Both the position numbers and the translations under genes were made by a program. Below are positions 33,584 to 45,613 of a stretch of DNA of 64,000 nucleotides, one piece after another. The notes beneath the pieces were generated by a model, which saw only the letters and a list, made by a program, of their open reading frames with translations, had not been told where the DNA came from and did not search any database. Positions within the stretch are counted from its first letter, which is position 1, and every line of letters begins with the position of its first letter. This stretch comes from Haliclona indistincta (Eukaryota > Porifera > Demospongiae > Haplosclerida > Chalinidae), in assembly GCA_964017065.1 (NCBI GenBank), contig OZ024788.1, positions 206,938 through 270,937 of the forward strand. The letters run 5' to 3'.

Positions 33584-34319
33584 TTAAGAGAATTGCCTTT
33601 TGCAATCCCATATATATTTGTGACGTGGTGTCACACCCTAGGATTGCATGTAGAAATAGTATGTTGTTACATACTTCAGCACCTAGTTGCTGTTTCACTG
33701 AAGTAATGTTCCACACCCTTGGTCTTTTTGCACCTTTCTTGGGCTCTGGTCGAAAGAAGATGTCACAAGACTGCTGATTGGCATAATAACACAGCAAAAT
33801 TAGCAGATCTGTGTCATCGCCTACTAGCACGGTGTGCATTAATGAGGCTGACTCTACTGCCTTCTTCACGATAAGCACATCAAAATCTGGAGCATGGAAT
33901 ACTTTACAACCTTCTTTCTCAAGGTCAATACCAAGCATGTAAATGAATTGTTGTTTATTAGTCTTGTTTGTCAAAAGGTATCCTTTTTCATTGTGAGTTT
34001 CATCTCTTCTGTGAATGTGACAGCTACCCCGACTTGTCCTTTATTTTGCCTCCGATGCACCATGTCCTTTGTAGAAGATTCATTATAATACCCATCAAAA
34101 ACAACAATCGTTTCTCCATATTTTTGAAACATAGCTTGTGTACATAGTACATATTTCTCTGTATGTCATCCCACTTTTCCATGGTATTCGCTGAAGAAGA
34201 GAGCCTCCATCTAAGACAAACATGATGTCATTGGACTGTTTTGTGTAAGCTGTTCCAAATAGAATTTGCTAGGATTGGCTTCTGTGGTTCTCTAAGTAAC
34301 AACTAAGAATCAAAAAGAG

Positions 34320-34944
34320 CAGGTGGATAGCTGCAAAGCTCATACTTGAAGTTATACTACAGTTCAATGTAATTCTAGAATCTGATTGGTCAGTTGGAGG
34401 ATAATAAATCACGTATTCGTCCGCGGGAACTCATATTTTTCTGCTGGAACTCATTATCATGTTTTCCTCTGGCATGACTTTCTTTTGCTCAGGTACTAGC
34501 TTTGGTAGTTACTGGGCCAGTATGTGTTGTGTTCTGGCATGGGCAGCACAGCATCTATAGACTCGGGTACTTGGCTACGATCAATGCAACGATTGACTCG
34601 ACTTGTGCATGAAAACCGTAAGAAAGCAAGTAACTCACCACGTTTTGCTATGTTGACAGCTTAAAGATTGCCTAATAAAAGCACGTACAAAAGACTGCTG
34701 GACTCTAGTAACTATCATTCTAACCGTTTGTTGGAGTCCAAGTTCAGCCATTGCCACGTGTAACGCAAAGCGGCGTTTGTGGGTGTGGCAGCCGGGTCAC
34801 AGCACGTGTTTTCGAGCAAGAAGAATCTATGTAGAACGCTCATGCTGCAGGAACTCAACAGCTTTGGGATGGTCATCAACCCTTGTTTTTCAAAAATATC
34901 TGCGTCGGTTTATTGTTGCCATGTAGCTTTAGTATAAATACCTT
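34320..34944. other. Insertion of unknown nature in the nuclease gene
   Basis: Does not fit the nuclease frame on either side. No open frame, no clear inverted ends. Probably part of the insertion that ends in the hairpin at 34945-35085. Confidence 0.35.
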
Positions 34945-35085
34945 AGACGACGAATCATCAGCAACTACGGGAATTAGAGCGCCTTGGTAACCGAAATAGA
35001 CGCCCTCGCGCTACGCGCTCGGAACGTCTATACATCGGTTCCCGCGGCACTCTAAATCCCGTAGTTGCCTTGATCCGTCGTCTAA
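34945..35085. mobile_element. ~140-bp hairpin element
   Basis: TTAGACGACGAATCATCAGC...GGGAATTAGAGCGCC pairs with GGCACTCTAAATCCCGTAGT...CGTCGTCTAA. Short MITE-like hairpin, boundaries tentative. Confidence 0.6.
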
Positions 35086-35390
35086 CCTATACTATATCTT
35101 CACTGTTAGTGGATGTTTTCGTAGCTATTGTTAGTCTTTGGAACAGAAGCAAAGGATCTATCTGCACTAAAGCATCATCAGTTTTGATTGTAGTCTTAGT
35201 AGCCATAGTGACAACGTGATTATTTTTCTTGAATGAGTGCTCCAAGACTGTCTTACCTTTCATACTAGAAAGAATAGTAGTACCAACAGCCTCTGCTGTT
35301 TCAACATTGACAGATAATTGGCCTTGTATCATAGTAGCCTCTAAGATCAAAGGCACCGCCAGGGAAATATATCGTATGTATCCCTGCAAT

Positions 35391-35580
35391 GGGGATTTTC
35401 CCTGTATACCCACTGTTTACTGTGTGGAGTGAGTCATCTGACTCTATTAGTGGCTTTACCGTTGGGGATTTTCCCTGTATACCCACCCGGTGAATATACA
35501 GGGAAAATCCCCAACGGTAAAGCCACTAATAGAGTCAGATGACTCACTCCACACAGTAAACAGTATTGAATGCGGGAGAA
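35391..35580. mobile_element. Hairpin element with ~75-bp arms
   Basis: GGGGATTTTCCCTGTATACC and the sequence through ACTGTTTACTGTGTGGAGTG are repeated inverted from 35490 on. It lies where the nuclease reading frame is interrupted between 35340 and 35850. Confidence 0.7.
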
Positions 35581-35726
35581 GCTTCGGTTCACCCATACCG
35601 AAGGTGAGGCAGGCCTAGGTATGCTTGCTTCTTATACCCAGCTTTCATGCTGATACTAATGGGACCTCATAAACGATTGACCTCATTAATTATGTCAATG
35701 GTTGCTATGATACAAGTCACCTATTC

Positions 35727-35853
35727 CATGCCCACCTGGTATGTATACCATTTACACTTGGTATTGTGCTAATAAACCCTCGGGCTACACCCTCGGGTTT
35801 ATTAACACAATACCTCGTGTATATGGTATACACACCTGGTACGCATGGAATAA
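35727..35853. mobile_element. ~127-bp hairpin element
   Basis: TATTCCATGC...GGTATTGTGCTAATAAACCC pairs with GGGTTTATTAACACAATACC...GCATGGAATA. Near-perfect fold-back with the centre at CCTCGGGCTACACCCTCGGG. It ends the long nuclease frame after NICTGVHV. Confidence 0.75.
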
Positions 35854-37047
35854 CTACTACATGTACACCAGTACAGATGTTTCGCAGGCTTGGATCAGCA
35901 ATGAAAGGATTGCTTTCTTGTAAAAAGCACAAAAGTGCTTGAGTGTCTTTCCAATCACGTACTTGCCTAGACTGTGTCATGTCCTGGTTCTGCTCACCAG
36001 AGTTAAACAACACACCTGTTAGTTCTTGCATTGCTCTGTTGACTTCAGCACATGCTGGCAATGCTAGTGACCAAATTACCCGTTGTTGTTCAGTCATGCC
36101 TCTTCCTCTTGTGAGGCCTCCACTTGTTTTCATGCTCCTCATTAATACCTGCTCAATCACTAGATCTGTAGAGAGGCCTGCCCAGTAGCGCTCGCTTCTT
36201 CTGGTGACATGTAGCCCATTTTGGAAATGTTGGTAAACTTCTGGATGGTCTATTTCAAGATGCGACATCCGCTGTAGATATATTAATCCTGACTTAGTGT
36301 AGTTGTTGTGGCCAGAAGCTGCCATATAAGAGAGCATTTCTGAAAGAGCTTGTAGGTGCAATTCCCATTTGCCTGTACGCTCTGCTCGTATATACTTCCA
36401 AAGAATATCAACCATTTCCATGTATTGCATAGCAGTTCTGGAGGATTTCACTAGGTCTTTCTGTGCTTGGAGAGCAGTATTAATCTCTGACAATATCACA
36501 TTCTTGCAAATATCTTCTGCTGATACAACACCTTTATTCAGCTTGTCAAATAAGATGGCAGCTTCATCAAGAACTTCTTTTTCTCCAAGTTCCTCAGAAC
36601 TTTCAGCGTCCACATCTGATACATGGTATATTCTAGATAAAATCAAAGCATTAAGAGCTGCTTCAATAATGAAATGACCACGTACTGCACAAGCTATGGC
36701 TTTACCTGTAAGCATGCACTACCGCATTGGAGGCATAGATCATCTCCAATAACTCCTGCAAGCCAGAAGAAGCCATGAGATGGCCAATGCAACCAAGAAA
36801 ACTCATTTCAGTGTGAAAACCACCAAGTCGAAGAACTAATTTGCTTAGTTGACTTCCGGTTGGCTCAGCAATTAAAATCATTAAAGCTTTCCACCAAAGC
36901 TTTCCACTAAGCTCTACTTAGTATAACTCTAAGTAGTGTTCTCAGGGTTGTAGGCAAAAATTCAGTTGACTCTTCGGAGCTCAATTCGTTAGTACTAGGA
37001 TAATGTTCGCAAGAGTTCTGCACTGCTCTGATGTCTTCTTTCATTAA

Positions 37048-37723
37048 GGTGGCGGTTACCGTTCGATATGAATATTAATGAGTTAAATTCTTTTGTTTGT
37101 AACTTTTGACAGAAACTATTACAGAGTACAATACTTGTTATGGAGCATGCTGACGTGCGTCCATGCTTCACTAGCGACTTTCAACAAGATCTGCAAACAG
37201 AGAAGTGCGCGCGATCTCTGGAACGCTGTAGCAATTTTTCTAACCAAAATTCTCGACGTGCAGCAATAGCACGTCTACAATAAAGCGCTGTACTTCAAGC
37301 CAAGGACACTGCCGAGGGAATGACGAGGCCTTTTTTGAATTTTGCTCTTGTAGATTTTTTATTAATTCTAAAGCGCGGATCACTAGCAAACATTCTTCGT
37401 TCATCGACGATAACTCAGGACTCGAGAAAAAAAGCGAAAAAAGGCCTCGTCATGCCCTCGGCAGTGTCCTTGGCTTGAAGTACAGCACTTTATTGTAGAC
37501 GTGCTATTGCTGCATGTCGAGAATTTTGGTTCGAAAATTGCTACAGCGTTCCAGAGATCGCGCGCACTTCTCTGTTTGCAGATCTTGTTGAAAGTCGCTA
37601 GTGAAGCATGGACGCACGTCAGCATGCTCCATAACAAGTATTGTACTCTGTAATAGTTTCTGTCAAAAGTTACATACAAAAGTATTTAACTCATTAATAT
37701 TCATATCGAACGGTAACCCGCCA
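37048..37723. mobile_element. TTAA fold-back element F1
   Basis: Starts after TTAA (37044-37047) with GGTGGCGGTTACCG. The arms of ~290 bp are almost perfect inverted copies around a ~80-bp centre (TAAAGCGCGGATCACTAGCA). The right end is cut at CGGTAACCCGCCA and joined to F2 without TTAA. Confidence 0.85.
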
Positions 37724-38367
37724 GATTTTAGAGGGCTCAGAACGTCCGACTGAAAGATCCAAGCAGTGCAAAACTCGCTGCGAAGCATCATACTATGCGT
37801 CCTAGCATATCAAACAACTCTCGGCAAAATCTGTAGAGCGCGAAGTGCACGGCTTACACGAACGTTGTAGCAATTTTTCTCGCCAAATTGTGAACGTGAG
37901 CGGCTAGCAGGACCACGATCAGCAGCCCAATAGTAAGCTATTACAATTTTCTAGGTCGTGTCGGATGGTTTTGTGGAAATTCGTTCTTAAAATTTAGGTA
38001 GCTCTGGCTTTGTGTAGCCCACTGGCGTATTCTCGACGATATTAGCTCATAAATCAGATGAAGGAAATAATTTTCCGAAAAGCATCCGACACGACCTAGA
38101 AAATTGTAATAGCTTACTATTGGGCTGCTGATCGTGGTCCTGCTAGCTGCTCACGTTCACAAATTTGGCGAGAAAAATTGCTCAGTACAACGTTCGTGTA
38201 AGCCGTGCACTTCGCGCTCTACAGATTTTGCCGAGAGTTGTTTGATATGCTAGGACGCATAGTATGATGCTTCGCAGCGAGTTTTGCACTGCTTGGATCT
38301 TTCAGTCGGACGTTCTGAGCCCTCTAAAAATCTCATTAATATTCATAGCGAACGGGTGCCCGCCACC
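37724..38367. mobile_element. TTAA fold-back element F2
   Basis: The left tip (about 35 bp) is missing. The arms from GATTTTAGAGGGCTCAGAAC to ...GTTCTGAGCCCTCTAAAAAT are inverted, and the right tip GGGTGCCCGCCACC meets TTAA at 38368-38371. Confidence 0.8.
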
Positions 38368-38371
38368 TTAA

Positions 38372-39059
38372 GGTGGCGGGTAACCAGAATTAATGATATT
38401 CATGAATTTTTCAAGTAGCTGTATTTTCCTAGCCATAGGTATTCGTGCAGACAGAGTTGCTGCGTGCAGTTTGCTTGCCTATCGATGGGCATCGAATATA
38501 GCAAATTTCAGGAATGCATTGTTAGCCATCGCGGAGCTACGAGCTCGCACTGTGAAGTTGAGCACGATCGATTGTAAACACTTTCTTCTTTAGTTGTGCG
38601 AAAGGCACGAAGCTAAAACTGCTCAAGCAAGCTCATCTGCCATCTGTGCAGGTATCCATGCAAGGATTTCGCCGAGCGTGCTCGTACGCGATATTACAGC
38701 AACGCAGGCTGTGCTGTCTAGAAGCACATAGCTGTAATATCGCGTACGAGCAGCGCTCGGCGAAATCCTTGCATGGATACCTGCACAGATGGCAGATGAG
38801 CTTGCTTGAGCAGTTTTAGCTTCGTGCCTTTCGCACAACTAAAGAAAAAGTATTTACAATCAATCGTGCTCAACTTCACAGGGCGAGCTCGTAGCTCCGC
38901 GATGGCTAACAATGCATTGCTGAAATTTGCTATATTCGATGCCTATCGATAGGCAAGCAAACTGCACGCAACGACTCTGTCTCCACGAATACCCACGGCT
39001 GAGAAAATACAGCTACTTGCAAATGTCATGAATATCATTAATTCTGGTCACCCGCCACC
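38372..39059. mobile_element. TTAA fold-back element F3
   Basis: GGTGGCGGGTAACCAGAATT... is mirrored by ...AATTCTGGTCACCCGCCACC. It shares the TTAA at 38368-38371 with F2. The right boundary is TCA rather than TTAA. Long inverted arms centred near 38,700. Confidence 0.8.
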
Positions 39060-39062
39060 TCA

Positions 39063-39772
39063 GGTGGCAGTACACGTTTGCTCATTAATTATTCATGAGT
39101 TACAAGCAAAATATTATGCTAACACTGTATCAAGACGAAACGCGCTACAATGGCGCAAAGACAAGTAACAGATGCGCCAAGGACTGTTCTTCTGCAGCAA
39201 TCTTAAAGCTAAGTTCAGATGTAAAGTGGCTAGGCAGCAGCGACCACAAAGCACATCATTGATTTTTTCGAGTTTCTACGTCAACTTTTGTCCCAGCCTT
39301 GCCAGAGAAACACGAAAAAACACCGCCAATCGATGGTTCTACATCCAGCGGAGAGCCATTCCTAGTCTGCAGATGTCCTGATAAGCTAGCGCCTAGAAAT
39401 GACACGATATGTTAAAACTCAAGGGCGATCCCGCGCCTTCTTCGAGCCATAAATCTCAAACTACTTCATTTTCGACAATATTTTTAGTCACTGGCCCTGC
39501 CCATGCCTTTGTAGAACCGAGAAAACCTGGTCACACGGTCCGCTGAATAGAGCTGATCGAAAACTTTGACGCAGAAAAAGTCCACCAGTACCGAGTCTCC
39601 AGTAAACTGCGAGCCAACCACAGCTGTATTAGTAAATCAAAGCTTTGGTCAGGGGCGGGCTATGGGCCATGGGGCTAGACCGCCTAACAATATTCACAGA
39701 GGCCACATGATGATATTCATAGTGCGCATTATTATGCACAATATTGTACGCACTAAATAGGGTACCGCCACC
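39063..39772. mobile_element. TTAA element F4 of the same end type
   Basis: The ends GGTGGCAGTACACG / GGGTACCGCCACC are bounded on the right by TTAA 39773-39776. Internal fold-back is weak. It is the last element before NAT10 sequence resumes. Confidence 0.65.
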
Positions 39773-39829
39773 TTAACTTAGCTGCAGTCTCAACGATTCT
39801 GATTTTCTCTTCCTCCGGATTGAGTTCGC

Positions 39830-39862
<33 letters not shown>

Positions 39863-39908
39863 ATGTGTGTGTGTGTGCGTGTGTGTGTGTGATCCTATCT
39901 CATGACAG

Positions 39909-40111
39909 TGGCTCGGCTCATTCAGTCTCTCAGCAGTGCGGTCGGTATGTGATCCTTCATAGTGTGTGATGGTCACACACTCGCACAACGCACACATACA
40001 TGCATACGCACACACACACACTCGCACACACACACACATACACATACACATACACACTAGGTTGTACTGATAGGAATGGGTCTACAACACAAGACAGTGG
40101 ATCAATTAGAG
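39909..40111 (+). pseudogene. NAT10: NAT10 exons 39909-39944 and 40061-40111 (U3)
   Basis: The first exon has lost 20 of its 56 bases (the LYFTGK part), which breaks the frame. The second (VVLIGMGLQHKTVDQLE) is intact. They are again bracketed by TG (39836-39890) and CA (39975-40055) repeats. Confidence 0.8.
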
Positions 40112-40214
40112 GTATGAGAGAGAATGACACACACACACACATCAATTAAGATGATCAAATATGCAGTATCAGCCATATATAGTTTCAAATAGCTTCAGCA
40201 ACATAATTGTGTAG

Positions 40215-41269
40215 GTGGAGTGTGATCTACCTGTCAGTCAGATCATGGTCTATCAGTAGTGGCATTGTTACTGTGTGTAGGTGGAGTGTGATCTACCTGT
40301 CAGTCAGATCATGGTCTATCAGTAGTGGCATTGTTACTGTGTGTAGGTGGAGTGTGATCTACCTGTCAGTCAGATCATGGTCTATCAGTAGTGGCATTGT
40401 TACTGTGTGTAGGTGGAGTGTGACCTACCTGTCAGTCAGATCATGGTCTATCAGTAGTGACATTGTTACTGTGTGTAGGTGGAGTGTGATCTACCTGTCA
40501 GTCAGATCATGGTCTATCAGTAGTGGCATTGTTACTGTGTGTAGGTGGAGTGTGATCTACCTGTCAGTCAGATCATGGTCTATCAGTAGTGGCATTGTTA
40601 CTGTGTGTAGGTGGAGTGTGATCTACCTGTCAGTCAGATCATGGTCTATCAGTAGTGGCATTGTTACTGTGTGTAGGTGGAGTGTGACCTACCTGTCAGT
40701 CAGATCATGGTCTATCAGTAGTGGCATTGTTACTGTGTGTAGGTGGAGTGTGACCTACCTGTCGGTCAGATCATGGTCTATCAGTAGTGGCATTGTTACT
40801 GTGTGTAGGTGGAGTGTGACCTACCTGTCAGTCAGATCATGGTCTATCAGTAGTGGCATTGTTACTGTGTGTAGGTGGAGTGTGACCTACCTGTCAGTCA
40901 GATCATGGTCTATCAGTAGTGGCATTGTTACTGTGTGTAGGTGGAGTGTGACCTACCTGTCAGTCAGATCATGGTCTATCAGTAGTGGCATTGTTACTGT
41001 GTGTAGGTGGAGTGTGATCTACCTGTCAGTCAGATCATGGTCTATCAGTAGTGGCATTGTTACTGTGTGTAGGTGGAGTGTGACCTACCTGTCAGTCAGA
41101 TCATGGTCTATCAGTAGTGGCATTGTTACTGTGTGTAGGTGGAGTGTGATCTACCTGTCAGTCAGATCATGGTCTATCAGTAGTGGCATTGTTACTGTGT
41201 GTAGGTGGAGTGTGACCTACCTGTCAGTCAGATCATGGTCTATCAGTAGTGGCATTGTTACTGTGTGTA
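40215..41269 (+). repeat. 66-bp splice-acceptor minisatellite (U3 array, first block, 16 units)
   Basis: Sixteen units, mostly the GGC variant, ending at the TA target of a 1006-bp element. Confidence 0.95.
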
Positions 41270-42275
41270 CAGTGCATACAGCCTAAAGAGGGCACTCAGC
41301 TGATTTTAGCAACTCATTACATATTTTGTTGTAAAAAAATTATTCTGGGAGCTATTGCTTCTAAAGTTGGTGTAAGTGTAGAATGATCCTCTCTGCCTAT
41401 GTTAGTCAAATTACAAATAGTAATTCTATGTGGTTCTGAAAATAATAATGTTTAAGTGATACAAGTTGACACCTTCCAATTGCAAATGACCTTTAAGCCA
41501 GCAATTTAGTGTTGTTTTGAGTTAAGCAAAATCCATTTACTGTTTGATTGTAAGGTAGGTCTTTGTTCATCTCACAAAGTTTGGAGGCTTATCTTTGATC
41601 CATGCTAATGTAGGAAGCCAAAAAGGACAGAAATTTTAGTGTTTTTGAGTTGAAAATTGCTTTAAGCTGAGAATTCAACAGCTTTGCGAGTTAAGAAAAA
41701 CCACTGGATATATGGATAGCCGAATACTTGTAGTTTTCACTAGTTTTTAAACTAGCGTGATACGTCTATCCATGCGCAAACGCGGTCGTCGAGAACACCA
41801 ACTTTTAGCTGTCACTTTGACTCTCTGCCGTGTTATAATGATATTCATCCAATTATGAGCGTTTCGATTACGCATTTCTGCGTGCGCTGCGCCGCTAACC
41901 GTCGAGCGGCAAGAATGGCGCCGATCAAAATCTGTGTTTTGCGCTTTGCCCGTTCTTAAGCGTGCTTCTGCAGCATAGATACTAGCTAAGCTCGAGGAAA
42001 TAATAACCACTAAGCCTCGTTATGGCGCTCAGTAGACAGTGGCTGCTGTGTCGTAGGTGTGGTTCGTCGTGACGTCGTACAAATTGTAGTGATGTCACAA
42101 ACATGGCGCTATTGTATTAGCTTCAATGGGAGAGAGCTGTAGAGCATCGTGTGTCCTGCATTTTCTCATGCTCAAAGTTGCAATCTGCATTAATGCAATA
42201 GAAATAGCGATGTAGAAAGTTTTGTAGACTAAATTAAAAAATCAGATGTGTGCCCTCTTTAGGCTGTAAGCACTG
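41270..42275. mobile_element. 1006-bp Tc1/mariner-like non-autonomous element in the minisatellite, copy 1
   Basis: The ends CAGTGCATACAGCCTAAAGA / TCTTTAGGCTGTAAGCACTG are inverted. TA is duplicated (41268-41269, 42276-42277) inside TGTGTGTA|GGTGG of a repeat unit. An internal 87-codon minus frame has no known motif. No transposase seen. Confidence 0.85.
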
Positions 42276-42277
42276 TA

Positions 42278-42805
42278 GGTGGAGTGTGACCTACCTGTCA
42301 GTCAGATCATGGTCTATCAGTAGTGACATTGTTACTGTGTGTAGGTGGAGTGTGACCTACCTGTCAGTCAGATCATGGTCTATCAGTAGTGACATTGTTA
42401 CTGTGTGTAGGTGGAGTGTGATCTACCTGTCAGTCAGATCATGGTCTATCAGTAGTGACATTGTTACTGTGTGTAGGTGGAGTGTGACCTACCTGTCAGT
42501 CAGATCATGGTCTATCAGTAGTGGCATTGTTACTGTGTGTAGGTGGAGTGTGATCTACCTGTCAGTCAGATCATGGTCTATCAGTAGTGGCATTGTTACT
42601 GTGTGTAGGTGGAGTGTGACCTACCTGTCAGTCAGATCATGGTCTATCAGTAGTGGCATTGTTACTGTGTGTAGGTGGAGTGTGATCTACCTGTCAGTCA
42701 GATCATGGTCTATCAGTAGTGGCATTGTTACTGTGTGTAGGTGGAGTGTGACCTACCTGTCAGTCAGATCATGGTCTATCAGTAGTGGCATTGTTACTGT
42801 GTGTA
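42278..42805 (+). repeat. 66-bp minisatellite (U3 array, second block, 8 units)
   Basis: 528 bp = exactly eight units between two copies of the same 1006-bp element. Confidence 0.95.
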
Positions 42806-43811
42806 CAGTGCATACAGCCTAAAGAGGGCACTCAGCTGATTTTAGCAACTCATTACATATTTTGTTGTAAAAAAATTATTCTGGGAGCTATTGCTTCTAA
42901 AGTTGGTGTAAGTGTAGAATGATCCTCTCTGCCTATGTTAGTCAAATTACAAATAGTAATTCTATGTGGTTCTGAAAATAATAATGTTTAAGTGATACAA
43001 GTTGACACCTTCCAATTGCAAATGACCTTTAAGCCAGCAATTTAGTGTTGTTTTGAGTTAAGCAAAATCCATTTACTGTTTGATTGTAAGGTAGGTCTTT
43101 GTTCATCTCACAAAGTTTGGAGGCTTATCTTTGATCCATGCTAATGTAGGAAGCCAAAAAGGACAGAAATTTTAGTGTTTTTGAGTTGAAAATTGCTTTA
43201 AGCTGAGAATTCAACAGCTTTGCGAGTTAAGAAAAACCACTGGATATATGGATAGCCGAATACTTGTAGTTTTCACTAGTTTTTAAACTAGCGTGATACG
43301 TCTATCCATGCGCAAACGCGGTCGTCGAGAACACCAACTTTTAGCTGTCACTTTGACTCTCTGCCGTGTTATAATGATATTCATCCAATTATGAGCGTTT
43401 CGATTACGCATTTCTGCGTGCGCTGCGCCGCTAACCGTCGAGCGGCAAGAATGGCGCCGATCAAAATCTGTGTTTTGCGCTTTGCCCGTTCTTAAGCGTG
43501 CTTCTGCAGCATAGATACTAGCTAAGCTCGAGGAAATAATAACCACTAAGCCTCGTTATGGCGCTCAGTAGACAGTGGCTGCTGTGTCGTAGGTGTGGTT
43601 CGTCGTGACGTCGTACAAATTGTAGTGATGTCACAAACATGGCGCTATTGTATTAGCTTCAATGGGAGAGAGCTGTAGAGCATCGTGTGTCCTGCATTTT
43701 CTCATGCTCAAAGTTGCAATCTGCATTAATGCAATAGAAATAGCGATGTAGAAAGTTTTGTAGACTAAATTAAAAAATCAGATGTGTGCCCTCTTTAGGC
43801 TGTAAGCACTG
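42806..43811. mobile_element. 1006-bp Tc1/mariner-like element, copy 2
   Basis: No difference from copy 1 was noticed by eye, exactly 1536 bp downstream, with the same position inside the repeat unit. This points to duplication of an element-bearing block by unequal exchange of the array, or to an assembly artefact. Confidence 0.85.
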
Positions 43812-43813
43812 TA

Positions 43814-44102
43814 GGTGGAGTGTGACCTACCTGTCAGTCAGATCATGGTCTATCAGTAGTGACATTGTTACTGTGTGTAGGTGGAGTGTGATCTACCTGT
43901 CAGTCAGATCATGGTCTATCAGTAGTGACATTGTTACTGTGTGTAGGTGGAGTGTGACCTACCTGTCAGTCAGATCATGGTCTATCAGTAGTGACATTGT
44001 TACTGTGTGTAGGTGGAGTGTGACCTACCTGTCAGTCAGCTCATGGTCTATCAGTAGTGACATTGTTACTGTGTGTAGGTGGAGTGTGATCTACCTGTCA
44101 GT
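43814..44102 (+). repeat. 66-bp minisatellite (U3 array, third block, ~4.4 units)
   Basis: Units of the GAC type, interrupted by a 350-bp MITE. The last partial units continue at 44453-44501. Confidence 0.9.
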
Positions 44103-44452
44103 TAGCCTAGTACCTCGGCGCCAAATAGAGCGCCTAGTTTCAAATGTATACGCATGCGCGAATTTTTCCCGACATTCCAGTAATACCGGATATTTTCCGT
44201 TCACGTTTGTGACATGTTTACTGACCTCGTGCTTCAGTTTTGCTGACTAAGAAATTCGAATACTAACGAACGACAAGACGTAGTTGGCAACAAACTTGGA
44301 CATACAATGCTGTAGCTACGAGTATCCACGGTTGGTTAGATGTCCGTACTGGCACAGTGTGAAAGCATGCTATAGCTGTCCCCGCCCATTTTATTCGCGC
44401 ATGCGTGTGCATTTGATACTAGGCGTTAATTTAACGACTAGGTACTAGGCTA
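44103..44452. mobile_element. 350-bp MITE with 9-bp target duplication
   Basis: The ends TAGCCTAGTACCT / AGGTACTAGGCTA are inverted, followed by a second imperfect inverted block (GCGCCTAGTTTCAAATG...). Flanks CCTGTCAGT (44094-44102) and CCCGTCAGT (44453-44461) are a 9-bp duplication with one change. Mutator-like by this criterion. Confidence 0.75.
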
Positions 44453-44501
44453 CCCGTCAGTCAGATCATGGTCTATCAGTAGTGACATTATTACTGTGTA
44501 G

Positions 44502-45379
<878 letters not shown>

Positions 45380-45613
45380 TTGATTGGTGCATGATTTAAG
45401 TTTTTGATTTAGCCAATTTGAAACCTAATCTGCCCATAACCTCTCAAAAATCAGTGTTAACACCCTTTACCTCAATCCTCTAGCTCCCTCTCCCGCTCTC
45501 TCCATCCCCTCCCTATCTCCCTCCTTCCCCTCTCTCCCTCCAGGTTCCCCCCTTTCTCTCTCCCTCTCTCTAGCTCTCTCTCTCTCCCTTCCTCCCTCCC
45601 TCTCTCCCTCCAG

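Larger units (their letters stand above)
32420..37040 (-). pseudogene. FEN1-like nuclease with CXC-type tail, transposon-associated, broken by insertions
   Basis: Read on the minus strand from about 37040: FLPTTLRTLLRV; LVLRLGGFHTEMSFLGCIGH; a long frame 36715-35850 (YWAGLSTDLVIEQVLMRSMK, GGLTRGRGMTEQQRV); then 35340-35090 (ALVQIDPLLLFQRL); 34260-33465 (FVLDGG, IVVFDGYYNESSTKD, VLVGDDTDLLILL, GCDTTSQIY); 33000-32870; and a tail to 32420 with CNCHGDCSSMRCSCKKHNIS. VFDG...K..H.RR, DD-D-LL and GCD...GI.K resemble the N, I and helix-hairpin parts of FEN1/XPG nucleases (inference). Frameshifts: 2 bp at about 36712, 2 bp at about 33600, an extra T in a T-run near 32870. Insertions: 32981-33583, 34945-35085, about 35395-35570 and 35727-35853. 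Confidence 0.65.

Noticed and set aside
41747..43546. 87-codon minus-strand frame present twice
   Set aside because: It is inside a duplicated non-autonomous element; duplication explains its repetition, and no motif is seen.
4592..44501. CRISPR array (regular 66-bp repeats)
   Set aside because: Units are tandem and identical with no unique spacers, in a eukaryotic intron.
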